Shown here: in pieces, positions 17,492-24,891 of the stretch
How the letters are laid out: each line of letters opens with the position of its first letter
How positions within the stretch are numbered: the first letter of the stretch is position 1
Notes under the pieces: model-generated
Database searches by the model: none
What the model was told of the DNA's origin: nothing
The model's input: only the letters and a program-made list of their open reading frames with translations
From: Dechloromonas denitrificans
GTDB lineage: Bacteria; Pseudomonadota; Gammaproteobacteria; Burkholderiales; Rhodocyclaceae
Assembly: GCF_020510665.1 (NCBI RefSeq)
Contig: NZ_CP075187.1
Span: 2,004,501-2,068,500, forward strand
Length of the DNA: 64,000 nucleotides
Direction of reading: 5' to 3'
Translations under genes and position numbers: made by a program

Positions 17492-18256
17492 ATGAGCACG
17501 ACCTCCTCTCCGATTGTTGATCAACTTTCAACACTGGCCAATGCAGCAACCCAGTGCGAAGCCGCACAACTGGCCCAGGATATTTTTGCCGAAGTTTTTC
17601 GCAATGCTTTTACTCCGGACCCGACCTTACTCGGCAAGGTGCTGACACAAGCCGAAACGCGTTGTATCGAGTGGTGCCAGGCCGGCGACAGCAGCGAAGA
17701 ACAACTCTTGCGCCTGGCTATGCTGGTCACCGGGCTGGATCATTGGGGCCTTGCCTACACCCAGGCTTTCAGCCTGACAGCCATTCCGGCATTGAGTGCG
17801 CTCATTTCCAGCCTGCGCGGCCGCCTGAACAGCCAATCGGATGAGTCATTCCAGCTTTTTTTCTCGGTGATCGAACAAATCGAAAGCAATGTCATCGACT
17901 TCAAGGTCGAACTCCGACGCAGCATTCACCTGGCGCTCTGGCACGCCATGACGGCCTGTGAAACGGATGAAGACGCAGAAAGCATCCTGAAACCACTTGG
18001 TGGCATGCTGCTCGGCGTCAACCAGCAGATGCCGGAATACGGCTGGCGCCTGGTTGCCGATGCCTTGGCTCATATCCAGATCAAGTTGCTCAGCGAAACC
18101 GAAGCACCAAGCGATCTGGCGCGCCAAAATACACAAAAACTGTTCGAAGCACTGCAACAAGCCATGCCACGCGAGCAGTACCAAACCATTTTGCGCCACT
18201 CCAGCCAGGCGGCGCTGGCCTGGCAACAAGCACGCCGTTCAACAACAACGCATTGA
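17492..18256 (+). CDS. Hypothetical helical protein
   Basis: 254 residues, almost entirely predicted alpha-helical and rich in Gln, Ala and Leu. There are no signal peptide, membrane segment or recognisable motifs. It starts with an ATG in MSTTSSPIVDQLSTLAN. It converges with the HD hydrolase gene, with a 7-base gap. No function can be offered. Confidence 0.7.
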   Translation: MSTTSSPIVDQLSTLANAATQCEAAQLAQDIFAEVFRNAFTPDPTLLGKVLTQAETRCIEWCQAGDSSEEQLLRLAMLVTGLDHWGLAYTQAFSLTAIPALSALISSLRGRLNSQSDESFQLFFSVIEQIESNVIDFKVELRRSIHLALWHAMTACETDEDAESILKPLGGMLLGVNQQMPEYGWRLVADALAHIQIKLLSETEAPSDLARQNTQKLFEALQQAMPREQYQTILRHSSQAALAWQQARRSTTTH

Positions 18257-18263
18257 CCGAAAT

Positions 18264-18929
18264 TCAGTCCTTGGCCGACTCACCGTCCCATTCGTCAAGA
18301 AAGCGCGTGACGAACTCTTCCATGAATTGATGGCGACGCTCGGCCAGCAAGCGTCCGCCAGCGGTGTTCATGCGCTCCTTGAGCAGGAACAGCTTTTCAT
18401 AAAAATGATTCAGGCTGGTTCCTTTCGCCGCCTTGTACGCGGCAGCCGTGGCGTGTAGCTCAGGCGGCATAGCCGGGTCGTACAGCAGGCGTCCGGCATG
18501 CCCGCCATACGCAAAGCAGCGGGCAATACCAATCGCACCGATGGCATCGAGTCGGTCTGCATCCTGGACACAGCGCCCTTCCAGGGTCTGCATCGTGGTT
18601 TGAACCCCAGCCCCCTTGTAGGAAATGGTCGCCACAATATTGACGACAGGATCAATGATGTCTTGTGGTGCACCTTCCTGAAGCAGCAGGCGCTCAGCCT
18701 CACGGGGCCCGACAGAGTCATCGCCGCCATGAAATTTCCAGTCGGCAATATCGTGCACCAGCGCCCCCAACTGCACAATTTCCTGATCCGCACCTTCATG
18801 CGTCGCTATTTTGTGAGCCAGTTTGCAGACCCGCTCAATGTGATGCCAATCATGGCCTGAACTCTCGTCCAGAAAACGAAGCTTGATCTGCCCGGCGACA
18901 CGCTCGACCAGTTCAGATGCAAAAATCAT
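18264..18929 (-). CDS. HD-domain phosphohydrolase
   Basis: 221 residues of the YedJ-like HD superfamily. Metal-binding residues are in GHDWHHIERV (His near residue 26), the HD pair VHDIADWKFH (near residue 55) and a distal Asp in QDADRLDAIGA. Such enzymes hydrolyse phosphates of nucleotides or related metabolites; the substrate is unknown. Its ATG overlaps the stop of the upstream gene (ATGA), so it is coupled to the primase-like protein at 18926-19762. Confidence 0.85.
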   Translation of the reverse strand: MIFASELVERVAGQIKLRFLDESSGHDWHHIERVCKLAHKIATHEGADQEIVQLGALVHDIADWKFHGGDDSVGPREAERLLLQEGAPQDIIDPVVNIVATISYKGAGVQTTMQTLEGRCVQDADRLDAIGAIGIARCFAYGGHAGRLLYDPAMPPELHATAAAYKAAKGTSLNHFYEKLFLLKERMNTAGGRLLAERRHQFMEEFVTRFLDEWDGESAKD

Positions 18930-19762
18930 TCAGTTTGCCCTTGGGGAAAATATGGCAGAAGCGCCTTGGCCGCTTCGATACGCGCCGATATTGCCAATGA
19001 TGGCTCATTCATCACCGCCACGAGAAAACTGATCGGATCCTTGTATTTATTGCCCAGATTGACAGTTGACCGCAGCAATGCCGAGTCAGCGCTCGCAGGA
19101 AAATCCTGTTCAAGGTGACTCCCCATGGCGGCATCGAGCGGAGGAATCGAAAGCCTCGCTACAGCTCGCTGAAAGTCATCGCTTGCGATGCTTTTGAAGC
19201 CCGCCAGCATCTCAGCCTGCCGATCCATATTGGGCGCCATTTCGAGGCCTGATTCATCCATGAATATACTGCCCATCGTCGGATCGATGAAAGCAGACCA
19301 CCTCCCTGTTACCGGATGCAAGCCCGGAACCGTGCGGATCTCTACCTCGGTCGAGGGCAGAAAGCTGAGTTGATGCTCAGGAATAGCTGATAGGTATTTA
19401 CTACGCAGCGCGGTGAGAAAATGAAGCACCTCGGCAAGCGGCAGTGAATCCTCCAGCGAAAACCACATGTTGAATCCGGCCTCGCCCGACACAGAAATGG
19501 CCGGCGCAGGCAACTCAAGGTCATCCTGCAATGCCTGAAACAAGGCAGCAACCGCAGGCCAGTCAGTTGCCCGACGAAAATCCAGCACCATCGCCCGAAC
19601 CAGGCCGTCATCCCCAAGCAGTCGAAGATCGGTAACAACCCGGTGCCGGGGAGCGGTCGAATCGCCATCCGGCAAGCGATCATCTGCCACACCAGAGAAC
19701 TCTTTCGATTGCAGGTCAGGCAAAAAATACAGGCGTTGAAGTTCGGTAATCAATTTATTCAT
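18926..19762 (-). CDS. Unknown protein with degenerate primase-like motifs
   Basis: 278 residues. The order VLDFRRATDW (hydrophobic-Asp strand), then SVSGEAGFNMWFSL, then RTVPGLHPVTGRW resembles motifs I, II and III of archaeo-eukaryotic primase/LigD-polymerase domains (DxD, SGxGxHxWF, RxxxxxHPxTG). If so, it is degenerate: the second Asp of motif I and the His of motif II are missing. The C-terminal ~70 residues are helical. The assignment is a visual motif reading only. It is translationally coupled to the HD hydrolase and follows the DUF5710 gene by 23 bases. Confidence 0.6.
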   Translation of the reverse strand: MNKLITELQRLYFLPDLQSKEFSGVADDRLPDGDSTAPRHRVVTDLRLLGDDGLVRAMVLDFRRATDWPAVAALFQALQDDLELPAPAISVSGEAGFNMWFSLEDSLPLAEVLHFLTALRSKYLSAIPEHQLSFLPSTEVEIRTVPGLHPVTGRWSAFIDPTMGSIFMDESGLEMAPNMDRQAEMLAGFKSIASDDFQRAVARLSIPPLDAAMGSHLEQDFPASADSALLRSTVNLGNKYKDPISFLVAVMNEPSLAISARIEAAKALLPYFPQGQTE

Positions 19763-19785
19763 GATTCATCGATCCAGCGGACAAA

Positions 19786-20088
19786 CTAGCAAGAGATGGC
19801 CATTGACGCACATTGATCACAAACATCCCATGGCAAACACTCGCAAACACGAGGGCTCGCCACGTAATCGCTGCCGGTGACAACTTTCCCGGGAGCCGAC
19901 CTGGCCGCGACAGGACGGACCGAAGGCGCTCCCTCGTCACTGTCCACAGCCGTCGGGGACCACTTTGCAAACGCAGATAGATCAGCCTTGCCGTCGATAA
20001 ACCAGATTTTTCGGGCAGCATCCCACCGGGCGCCCAACTTCTTGGCTTGATCCTTTTCTGCAAAAGGCACTTTCAGATTCAGTCTCAT
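19786..20088 (-). CDS. DUF5710-domain protein with Cys-rich tail
   Basis: 100 residues. Residues 3-45 (LKVPFAEKDQAKKLGARWDA followed by KIWFIDG) match the DUF5710 module, a small domain often fused to plasmid primases, TraC-like and anti-restriction proteins. The C-terminus contains five cysteines (VCECLPWDVCDQC and a final C), suggesting a small zinc site. It is the first gene of a probable operon with the primase-like and HD genes. A nested hairpin (20114-20144) lies in its leader. Confidence 0.75.
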   Translation of the reverse strand: MRLNLKVPFAEKDQAKKLGARWDAARKIWFIDGKADLSAFAKWSPTAVDSDEGAPSVRPVAARSAPGKVVTGSDYVASPRVCECLPWDVCDQCASMAISC

Positions 20089-20113
20089 GGCCTTACCAAA
20101 TTTCAGTTGAAGG

Positions 20114-20144
20114 GGTTACAAGAAGAACCGACCTGTTCGTAACC
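20114..20144 (-). promoter_or_regulatory. Leader hairpin upstream of the DUF5710 gene
   Basis: GGTTAC...GTAACC encloses a second stem GAAC...GTTC, giving a nested imperfect hairpin 26 bases upstream of the start codon at 20088. Its role is unknown. Confidence 0.3.
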
Positions 20145-20186
20145 TTGGGGCAAACAAAACCAATACACGTTGTTGCAAACCGTTAC

Positions 20187-20214
20187 TTGAGTTAGCGCAG
20201 CGCACCGCTTATCT
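20187..20214 (+). promoter_or_regulatory. Candidate sigma-70 promoter for small RNA
   Basis: A -35-like TTGAGT (20187-20192) and a -10-like TTATCT (20209-20214) are separated by 16 bases, placing a start near 20221. No open frame follows before the terminator at 20308, which fits a non-coding transcript. Confidence 0.45.
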
Positions 20215-20220
20215 TGTCAG

Positions 20221-20312
20221 TCATGTGCTGACCCCCCAACAGCCTGACGACCAACCTCTCCCTCCCTGTTGGTCGTCGAAAGCCCCGCTCACCCCCGGCG
20301 GGGCTTTCACCT
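20221..20312 (+). ncRNA. Candidate small RNA with C/U-rich anti-Shine-Dalgarno loop
   Basis: A ~90-base intergenic unit with a promoter in front and an intrinsic terminator at the end. A perfect 10-bp hairpin (20246-20255 with 20268-20277) exposes a 12-base pyrimidine loop CTCTCCCTCCCT, complementary to purine-rich ribosome-binding sites. A second, 11-bp hairpin (20278-20308) follows directly and ends in CACCTTTT. The tandem hairpins with a CCUCCC-type loop resemble the CcsR/cuckoo class of riboregulators in alpha- and beta-proteobacteria. Identity is inferred from structure alone. Confidence 0.5.
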
Positions 20313-20315
20313 TTT
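20278..20315 (+). terminator. Intrinsic terminator of the small RNA candidate
   Basis: An 11-bp stem GAAAGCCCCGC / GCGGGGCTTTC with a 9-base loop, followed by ACCTTTT on the plus strand. The T-run is short, so strength is moderate. Confidence 0.65.
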
Positions 20316-20446
20316 CAGGCCATGGTTTTATCGATAGCCCCCACACGCAGGTAAATCACGAGCTTTTCGATTGAAGCCATCGGTTCACCCGGCATGCACT
20401 GGTTCAGCAGCATCACCCCAAATTCCCTGGCAAACGCCCAAAAGCA

Positions 20447-20469
20447 AAAAGCCCCGTATAACGGGGCTT
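20447..20469 (-). terminator. Intrinsic terminator of tRNA-Ser
   Basis: On the minus strand AAGCCCCGT-TAT-ACGGGGCTT is followed by a T-run (20446-20450 are A on plus). It lies 20 bases after the tRNA CCA end, in the right orientation to end the tRNA transcript. Confidence 0.8.
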
Positions 20470-20488
20470 CTAGCTATCTTGCAGGTTC

Positions 20489-20581
20489 TGGCGGAGACGG
20501 AGGGATTCGAACCCTCGATGCAGGTTTTGCCCGCATGCTCCCTTAGCAGGGGAGTGCCTTCGACCTCTCGGCCACGTCTCC
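20489..20581 (-). tRNA. tRNA-Ser (anticodon GCU)
   Basis: 93 bases including an encoded CCA (20489-20491). The 5' GGAGACG pairs with CGTCTCC before the discriminator G. The anticodon stem-loop CTCCC-CTGCTAA-GGGAG gives anticodon GCT (reads AGC/AGU). A long variable arm (GCATGCGGGC...GCCTGCATC region) and the T-arm GGTTCGAATCC are typical of class II tRNA-Ser. A terminator lies 20 bases downstream. Confidence 0.97.
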
Positions 20582-20629
20582 GTTCAGAAGAGCGCGGATG
20601 ATATATGCTCCGCGCCCTTTGGTCAAACC

Positions 20630-21850
20630 TTACTGATCAAGACCGAAAGCGCGGTGCAGTACGCGAACCGCCAATTCCAGATATTTCTCGTCGAGAACGA
20701 CGGAAATCTTGATCTCGGAAGTCGAGATCATCTGGATATTGATGCCTTCATCGGCCAGTGCCTTGAACATCTTGGAGGCAACACCCGGGTGCGAACGCAT
20801 GCCGACGCCCACGGCCGAGACCTTGCAGATCTTGTTGTCACCGGTCACCTCACGAGCGCCCAGCTTGGCCTTGGTGGCTTCGAGGATGCCCTGTGCCTTG
20901 GCGAAATCACCACGATTCACCGTGAAGGAGAAATCAGTCGTGCCGTCATGACCAACATTCTGGATGATCATGTCGACGTCGATATTGGCGTCGGCGATGG
21001 CACCGAGAATCTGGTAGGCAATGCCCGGGGTATCCGGAACGCCGAGCATGGTCAGCTTGGCTTCGTCGCGGTTGAAAGCGATACCGGAAATGATCGGTTG
21101 TTCCATGTTCTTGTCTTCCTCAACAGTGATCAGCGTACCTTCCCCTTCGTCCTGGAAGCTGGAAAGAACGCGCAGTTTGACCTTGTACTTGCCGGCGAAT
21201 TCGACCGAGCGGATCTGCAACACCTTGGAGCCCAGGCTGGCCATTTCCAGCATTTCTTCAAAGGTGATGGTGTCGAGCTTCTTGGCTTCTGCCACGACGC
21301 GCGGATCGGTCGTATAGACGCCATCGACGTCGGTATAGATCTGGCACTCGTCAGCCTTCAGGGCTGCAGCCAGCGCAACACCGGAAGTATCGGAACCGCC
21401 ACGACCGAGCGTGGTGATGTTGCCATGCTCGTCGACACCCTGGAAACCGGCGACGATGACCACCTTGCCGGCATCCAGATCACGACGCATGTTGGCTTCG
21501 TCGATCGACAGGATACGCGCCTTGGTGAAGGTGCTGTCGGTCAGAACCTTGACCTGGCCGCCGGTGTAGCTGCGGGCATCAACGCCAATGCTCTTGAGCG
21601 CCATGGCCAGAAGGCCAATGGTGACTTGCTCGCCAGTCGCACAGACCTGATCCATCTCGCGCGGATCGGGATTGGACTGAACTTCCTTGCAAAGCGCAAT
21701 CAGACGATTGGTTTCGCCGCTCATGGCTGAAAGGACAACCACAACCTGGTGACCCTGTGCCTGGAATTTGGCAACCCGCTGCGCAACATTCTTGATGCGT
21801 TCGGGATTGGCGACGGACGTACCGCCGTATTTTTGAACAATCAACGCCAT
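20630..21850 (-). CDS. lysC: Aspartate kinase
   Basis: 406 residues, the usual length of beta-proteobacterial aspartokinases. The kinase domain opens with MALIVQKYGGTSVANPERI and contains the GRGGSDTSGVALAAAL motif. Two ACT domains occupy the C-terminal ~150 residues (TMLGVPDTPGIAYQILGAI and SAVGVGMRSHPGVASKMF) and bind lysine/threonine for feedback control. It makes aspartyl phosphate, the first step to Lys, Thr, Met and diaminopimelate. No lysine riboswitch is visible in the short 85-base upstream gap, which carries a terminator for the preceding gene. Confidence 0.97.
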   Translation of the reverse strand: MALIVQKYGGTSVANPERIKNVAQRVAKFQAQGHQVVVVLSAMSGETNRLIALCKEVQSNPDPREMDQVCATGEQVTIGLLAMALKSIGVDARSYTGGQVKVLTDSTFTKARILSIDEANMRRDLDAGKVVIVAGFQGVDEHGNITTLGRGGSDTSGVALAAALKADECQIYTDVDGVYTTDPRVVAEAKKLDTITFEEMLEMASLGSKVLQIRSVEFAGKYKVKLRVLSSFQDEGEGTLITVEEDKNMEQPIISGIAFNRDEAKLTMLGVPDTPGIAYQILGAIADANIDVDMIIQNVGHDGTTDFSFTVNRGDFAKAQGILEATKAKLGAREVTGDNKICKVSAVGVGMRSHPGVASKMFKALADEGINIQMISTSEIKISVVLDEKYLELAVRVLHRAFGLDQ

Positions 21851-21880
21851 GGATTCATCCGGTTAAACGTTGGAAACATG

Positions 21881-21918
21881 AAAAAGAGGGCGGGATTTTA
21901 CCCCACCCTGCTCTTTTT
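21881..21918 (-). terminator. Terminator between deacetylase-like gene and lysC
   Basis: On the minus strand AAAAAGAG-C-AGGG-T-GGG pairs with CCC-G-CCCTCTTTTT, an interrupted but long stem ending in a T5 run. It lies directly downstream of the 21936 gene and before lysC. Confidence 0.65.
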
Positions 21919-21935
21919 CCGAAGGAAATCAGCGC

Positions 21936-22862
21936 CTAGAGATCAGCCAGTGAACGCAGATGGGCGCCGACGCTGCGCGCCAGCGAACTCATCACGTACC
22001 CACCTTCAAGCATCGAAACGATGCGCTTGTTGCAAACCTCTGCGGCCAGCTTCTTGAGTTCGTCGGTACACCAGGCGAAATCACGCTCAAGCAGCTTGAG
22101 GCCACCCATGTCATCTTCGTAATGACCGTCGAAGCCCGCCGAGATAAAAATCATCTGGGGCTTGAACTCACGCAAGCGCGGCATCCAGACCTGGCTTACT
22201 GCATCGCGGAACTCCTCACCGCCGCAACCCGCGGCAAGAGGAACGTTGCACATGTTGGCTGCCGGCTTGTCCGCCCCGCTATACGGGTAAAACGGATGCT
22301 GGAAGATGCTGCACATCAGCACCTGCTCGTCACCGGCAAAACAATCTTCAGTGCCGTTGCCGTGGTGCACATCGAAGTCGATGATGGCAACGCGTTCCAG
22401 CCCATGTGCCTTGATGGCATGACGTGCCGCAACGCCGATATTGTTGAAGAAGCAGAAGCCCATCGGCGTTGCTTTTTCACAATGATGGCCGGGCGGGCGC
22501 ACGGCACAGAAAGCATTCTCGATTTCGCCGCTCATCACGAGGTCGACCGCCTGACATCCGGCCCCTGCTGCGCGCAGGGCGGCTTGCCAGGTATGCGGAT
22601 TCATCGCGGTATCCGGATCAAGGTGAACCACGCCGATTTCAGGAGAGGCGCGCTTGATTCGTTCCAGGTGCGAAGCCGGATGCACGCGCAGCAATTGTTC
22701 AAACGTAGCCAGCGGTGCATCGTAATAAACAAAATACGCATCAAGGCCCTGAGCGATCAGGTGATCGCTGATGGCAGTGAGACGTTGAGGACATTCCGGA
22801 TGATGCGAACCCATATCGTGCAACTGGCAGTCGCGATGGGTGATGAAGGCAGTGGTCGTCAC
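21936..22862 (-). CDS. Histone-deacetylase-family amidohydrolase
   Basis: 308 residues from GTG 22862, which has AGAGAGAA upstream and gives the family-typical start TTAFITHRDCQLHDMGSHHPE; the frame stays open to 22943. Class II HDAC/acetylpolyamine amidohydrolase signatures are present: RPPGHHC (catalytic His pair), FFNNIGVAARHA, IIDFDVHHGNGTED (zinc-binding Asp/His), and SAGFDGHYEDD (second zinc Asp). It probably deacetylates polyamines or small acetyl amides; protein lysine deacetylation is also possible. The catalytic set is complete. Confidence 0.9.
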   Translation of the reverse strand: MTTTAFITHRDCQLHDMGSHHPECPQRLTAISDHLIAQGLDAYFVYYDAPLATFEQLLRVHPASHLERIKRASPEIGVVHLDPDTAMNPHTWQAALRAAGAGCQAVDLVMSGEIENAFCAVRPPGHHCEKATPMGFCFFNNIGVAARHAIKAHGLERVAIIDFDVHHGNGTEDCFAGDEQVLMCSIFQHPFYPYSGADKPAANMCNVPLAAGCGGEEFRDAVSQVWMPRLREFKPQMIFISAGFDGHYEDDMGGLKLLERDFAWCTDELKKLAAEVCNKRIVSMLEGGYVMSSLARSVGAHLRSLADL

Positions 22863-22983
22863 TTGTTCTCTCTCTGCGAACCGGCGCTCATTGATGGCGC
22901 ACGTCGAAATGCCATTATCGTCCCAATCTGGACGAGGCTTCAAGCATTAGAATTCGTTTGAACTGTAATTAAAGAAAGCCGCC

Positions 22984-23931
22984 ATGTCAGGAACCACACT
23001 CGCCAGCCGAATGAGCCGCCACCATCCGCTTGCCGATTTATTGGATGAGGCCGGAAAAACGATTCTGGGCAAGGAAATGGAAATTCGCCAGGCACTCACC
23101 TGCCTGCTTGCCGGCGGCCACCTGCTGATCGAGGATCTGCCCGGCATGGGCAAGACAACACTGGCTCATACATTGGCTCAACTGCTCGGCCTGCAATTTT
23201 CCCGTATTCAGTTCACCAGCGATCTGCTACCCGCCGACATTACCGGTATTTCTCTATTCGACCGCGACAAAAGCGAATTCCGCTTCCTGCCCGGCCCGAT
23301 TTTTGCCCAGCTGGTGCTGGCCGATGAAATCAACCGGGCCACGCCAAAAACGCAAAGCGCTCTGCTTGAGGCCATGGCGGAAGGTCAGGTCACCACGGAG
23401 GGTCAAACGCGTGACCTGCCCTCACCTTTTTTCGTCATCGCCACACAAAATCCGGCCCATCAGATCGGCACCTTCCCACTCCCGGAGTCACAACTGGACC
23501 GATTCATGATGCGTATCGAACTGGGCTACCCAAACCGCACGGCCGAGCGCGCCCTGCTTGCGGGCGGTGGCCAGCATGAACAGGCCAAACGTCTTGAAGC
23601 AATGATCCAGGGCACAGACCTCCTCACCTTTCAGGCAGAAATCCGGCAGGTACACACCGCCGGACCATTGATCGACTATGTTCAGCTGCTGCTCGAAGCC
23701 AGCCGTCACAGCCCCGTCTTTCAGCACGGCCTGTCGCCCCGCGCCGGCCTTGCCCTGCTTGCGGCGGCCCGTGCCTGGGCCTGGCTCGAAGGGCGCGACA
23801 TGGTCATTCCGGATGACATCCAGGCGATCCTGCCTGCAGTTGCCAGCCACCGCCTGCGCACCAACCAGGGCAGCCAGCATGCCCGACCAGAAGACATTGC
23901 CTCCCTGATCCATTCGGTGGCGATTCCCTGA
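22984..23931 (+). CDS. MoxR-family AAA+ ATPase
   Basis: 315 residues. Walker A is DLPGMGKTTLAHTLAQ (near residue 54) and Walker B is LVLADEINRATPKTQSALLEAM (near 118), the hallmark of MoxR/RavA ATPases. An ATP-sensor Asn in FVIATQNP follows, and a helical lid is at the C-terminus. MoxR proteins act as chaperones for metal or VWA-domain partners. It begins a tight operon with DUF58 and TgpA-like genes (6-base gap, then a 4-base overlap), a widespread arrangement of unclear function. ATG 23014 is an alternative start. Confidence 0.93.
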   Translation: MSGTTLASRMSRHHPLADLLDEAGKTILGKEMEIRQALTCLLAGGHLLIEDLPGMGKTTLAHTLAQLLGLQFSRIQFTSDLLPADITGISLFDRDKSEFRFLPGPIFAQLVLADEINRATPKTQSALLEAMAEGQVTTEGQTRDLPSPFFVIATQNPAHQIGTFPLPESQLDRFMMRIELGYPNRTAERALLAGGGQHEQAKRLEAMIQGTDLLTFQAEIRQVHTAGPLIDYVQLLLEASRHSPVFQHGLSPRAGLALLAAARAWAWLEGRDMVIPDDIQAILPAVASHRLRTNQGSQHARPEDIASLIHSVAIP

Positions 23932-23937
23932 CCCCGC

Positions 23938-24891
23938 ATGAAGTTGCTCGCTCAACTGAAGCAGACGCTTTTCCGCTGGCAAAGCGATGGCACGGCACCG
24001 CTGCGCCTGGGGCAGCGACGTATTTTCATCATCCCGTCACGCGGCGGGCTGCTATTTGTGACCGCACTCGTTGTGATGCTGATTGGTGCCATCAATTACA
24101 GCCTCGCACTCGGCCACGCACTTGTCTTTCTGCTCGCCGGCCTCGGCCTGGTCGGCATGATCCACACCTTTCGCAACCTGTACGATCTAGTAATCACCCC
24201 CGGCCGGTGTGATGCTGTTTTTGCCGGAGAAATGGCCTATTTCGAACTGCGGCTCGATAACGAACGAGCCACTGCAAGACGCGCCCTGACTTTCGAGGCA
24301 GACGCAGAACATCCGGTGACTGTCACGGTCGACGCCGGGAAAATGCTGAAAATCGCCATTCCCCAGCGCACCATCCGCCGCGGTTGGTGCGAACTATCCA
24401 GAATCCGCCTGTCCAGCGAATATCCTCTCGGCCTGTTCCATGCATGGAGCTATCTGCAGCCAGCCATGCGCTGCCTGGTTTTCCCCACCCCGGTCATGAC
24501 CCCATTGCCGGGCGCATCGGCAACAAGTCGCCAGGGAGCGCAGCGCGGCGCGGCAGGCCAAGAGGATTTTTCCGGATTTCGCCTGCGCCAGCCAGCGGAC
24601 TCGCTGCATCATGTGGCCTGGAAAGCCAGCGCCCGGATTCCGGATAGCAACGATCTGCTGGTCAAACAATTTGCCGGTGGATCGGCGCTTGAATTGCAAC
24701 TCGACTGGGCCCTGACCGATCCGGCATTGCCCGACGAAACACGGCTCGGGATTTTGTGCGGCTGGGTCTTGCAGGCCGACGCAAGCGGACAACGCTACGG
24801 TCTACGCCTGCCCGGGCATGAAATTGCCCGGGCTGACACCAAAAACCAGCGCCTTGCCTGCCTGCAATTACTCGCACTATTCGCCTTATGA
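23938..24891 (+). CDS. DUF58-domain membrane protein
   Basis: 317 residues. Two closely spaced membrane helices (residues ~35-80, LLFVTALVVMLIGAINYSLA and LVFLLAGLGLVGMIHTF) precede a soluble part. The DUF58 motif region GQEDFSGFRLRQPADSLHHVAWKASAR (about residues 203-230, shown in parts here) is present. It follows the MoxR gene and overlaps the start of the transglutaminase-like gene. Known biology is limited to co-occurrence with MoxR and TgpA proteins. Confidence 0.88.
   Translation: MKLLAQLKQTLFRWQSDGTAPLRLGQRRIFIIPSRGGLLFVTALVVMLIGAINYSLALGHALVFLLAGLGLVGMIHTFRNLYDLVITPGRCDAVFAGEMAYFELRLDNERATARRALTFEADAEHPVTVTVDAGKMLKIAIPQRTIRRGWCELSRIRLSSEYPLGLFHAWSYLQPAMRCLVFPTPVMTPLPGASATSRQGAQRGAAGQEDFSGFRLRQPADSLHHVAWKASARIPDSNDLLVKQFAGGSALELQLDWALTDPALPDETRLGILCGWVLQADASGQRYGLRLPGHEIARADTKNQRLACLQLLALFAL

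Noticed and set aside
20281..20470. CRISPR-like repeats from the two similar AAGCCCCG hairpins
   Set aside because: Two terminators on opposite strands with common GC-rich stems; no repeat-spacer periodicity.
20371..20601. 76-codon frame overlapping the tRNA-Ser gene and its terminator
   Set aside because: It runs through the tRNA on the opposite strand; the RNA gene explains the sequence.
21851..21935. Lysine riboswitch before lysC
   Set aside because: The gap is only 85 bases and is mostly the terminator of the upstream gene; far too short for the ~170-base lysine riboswitch.
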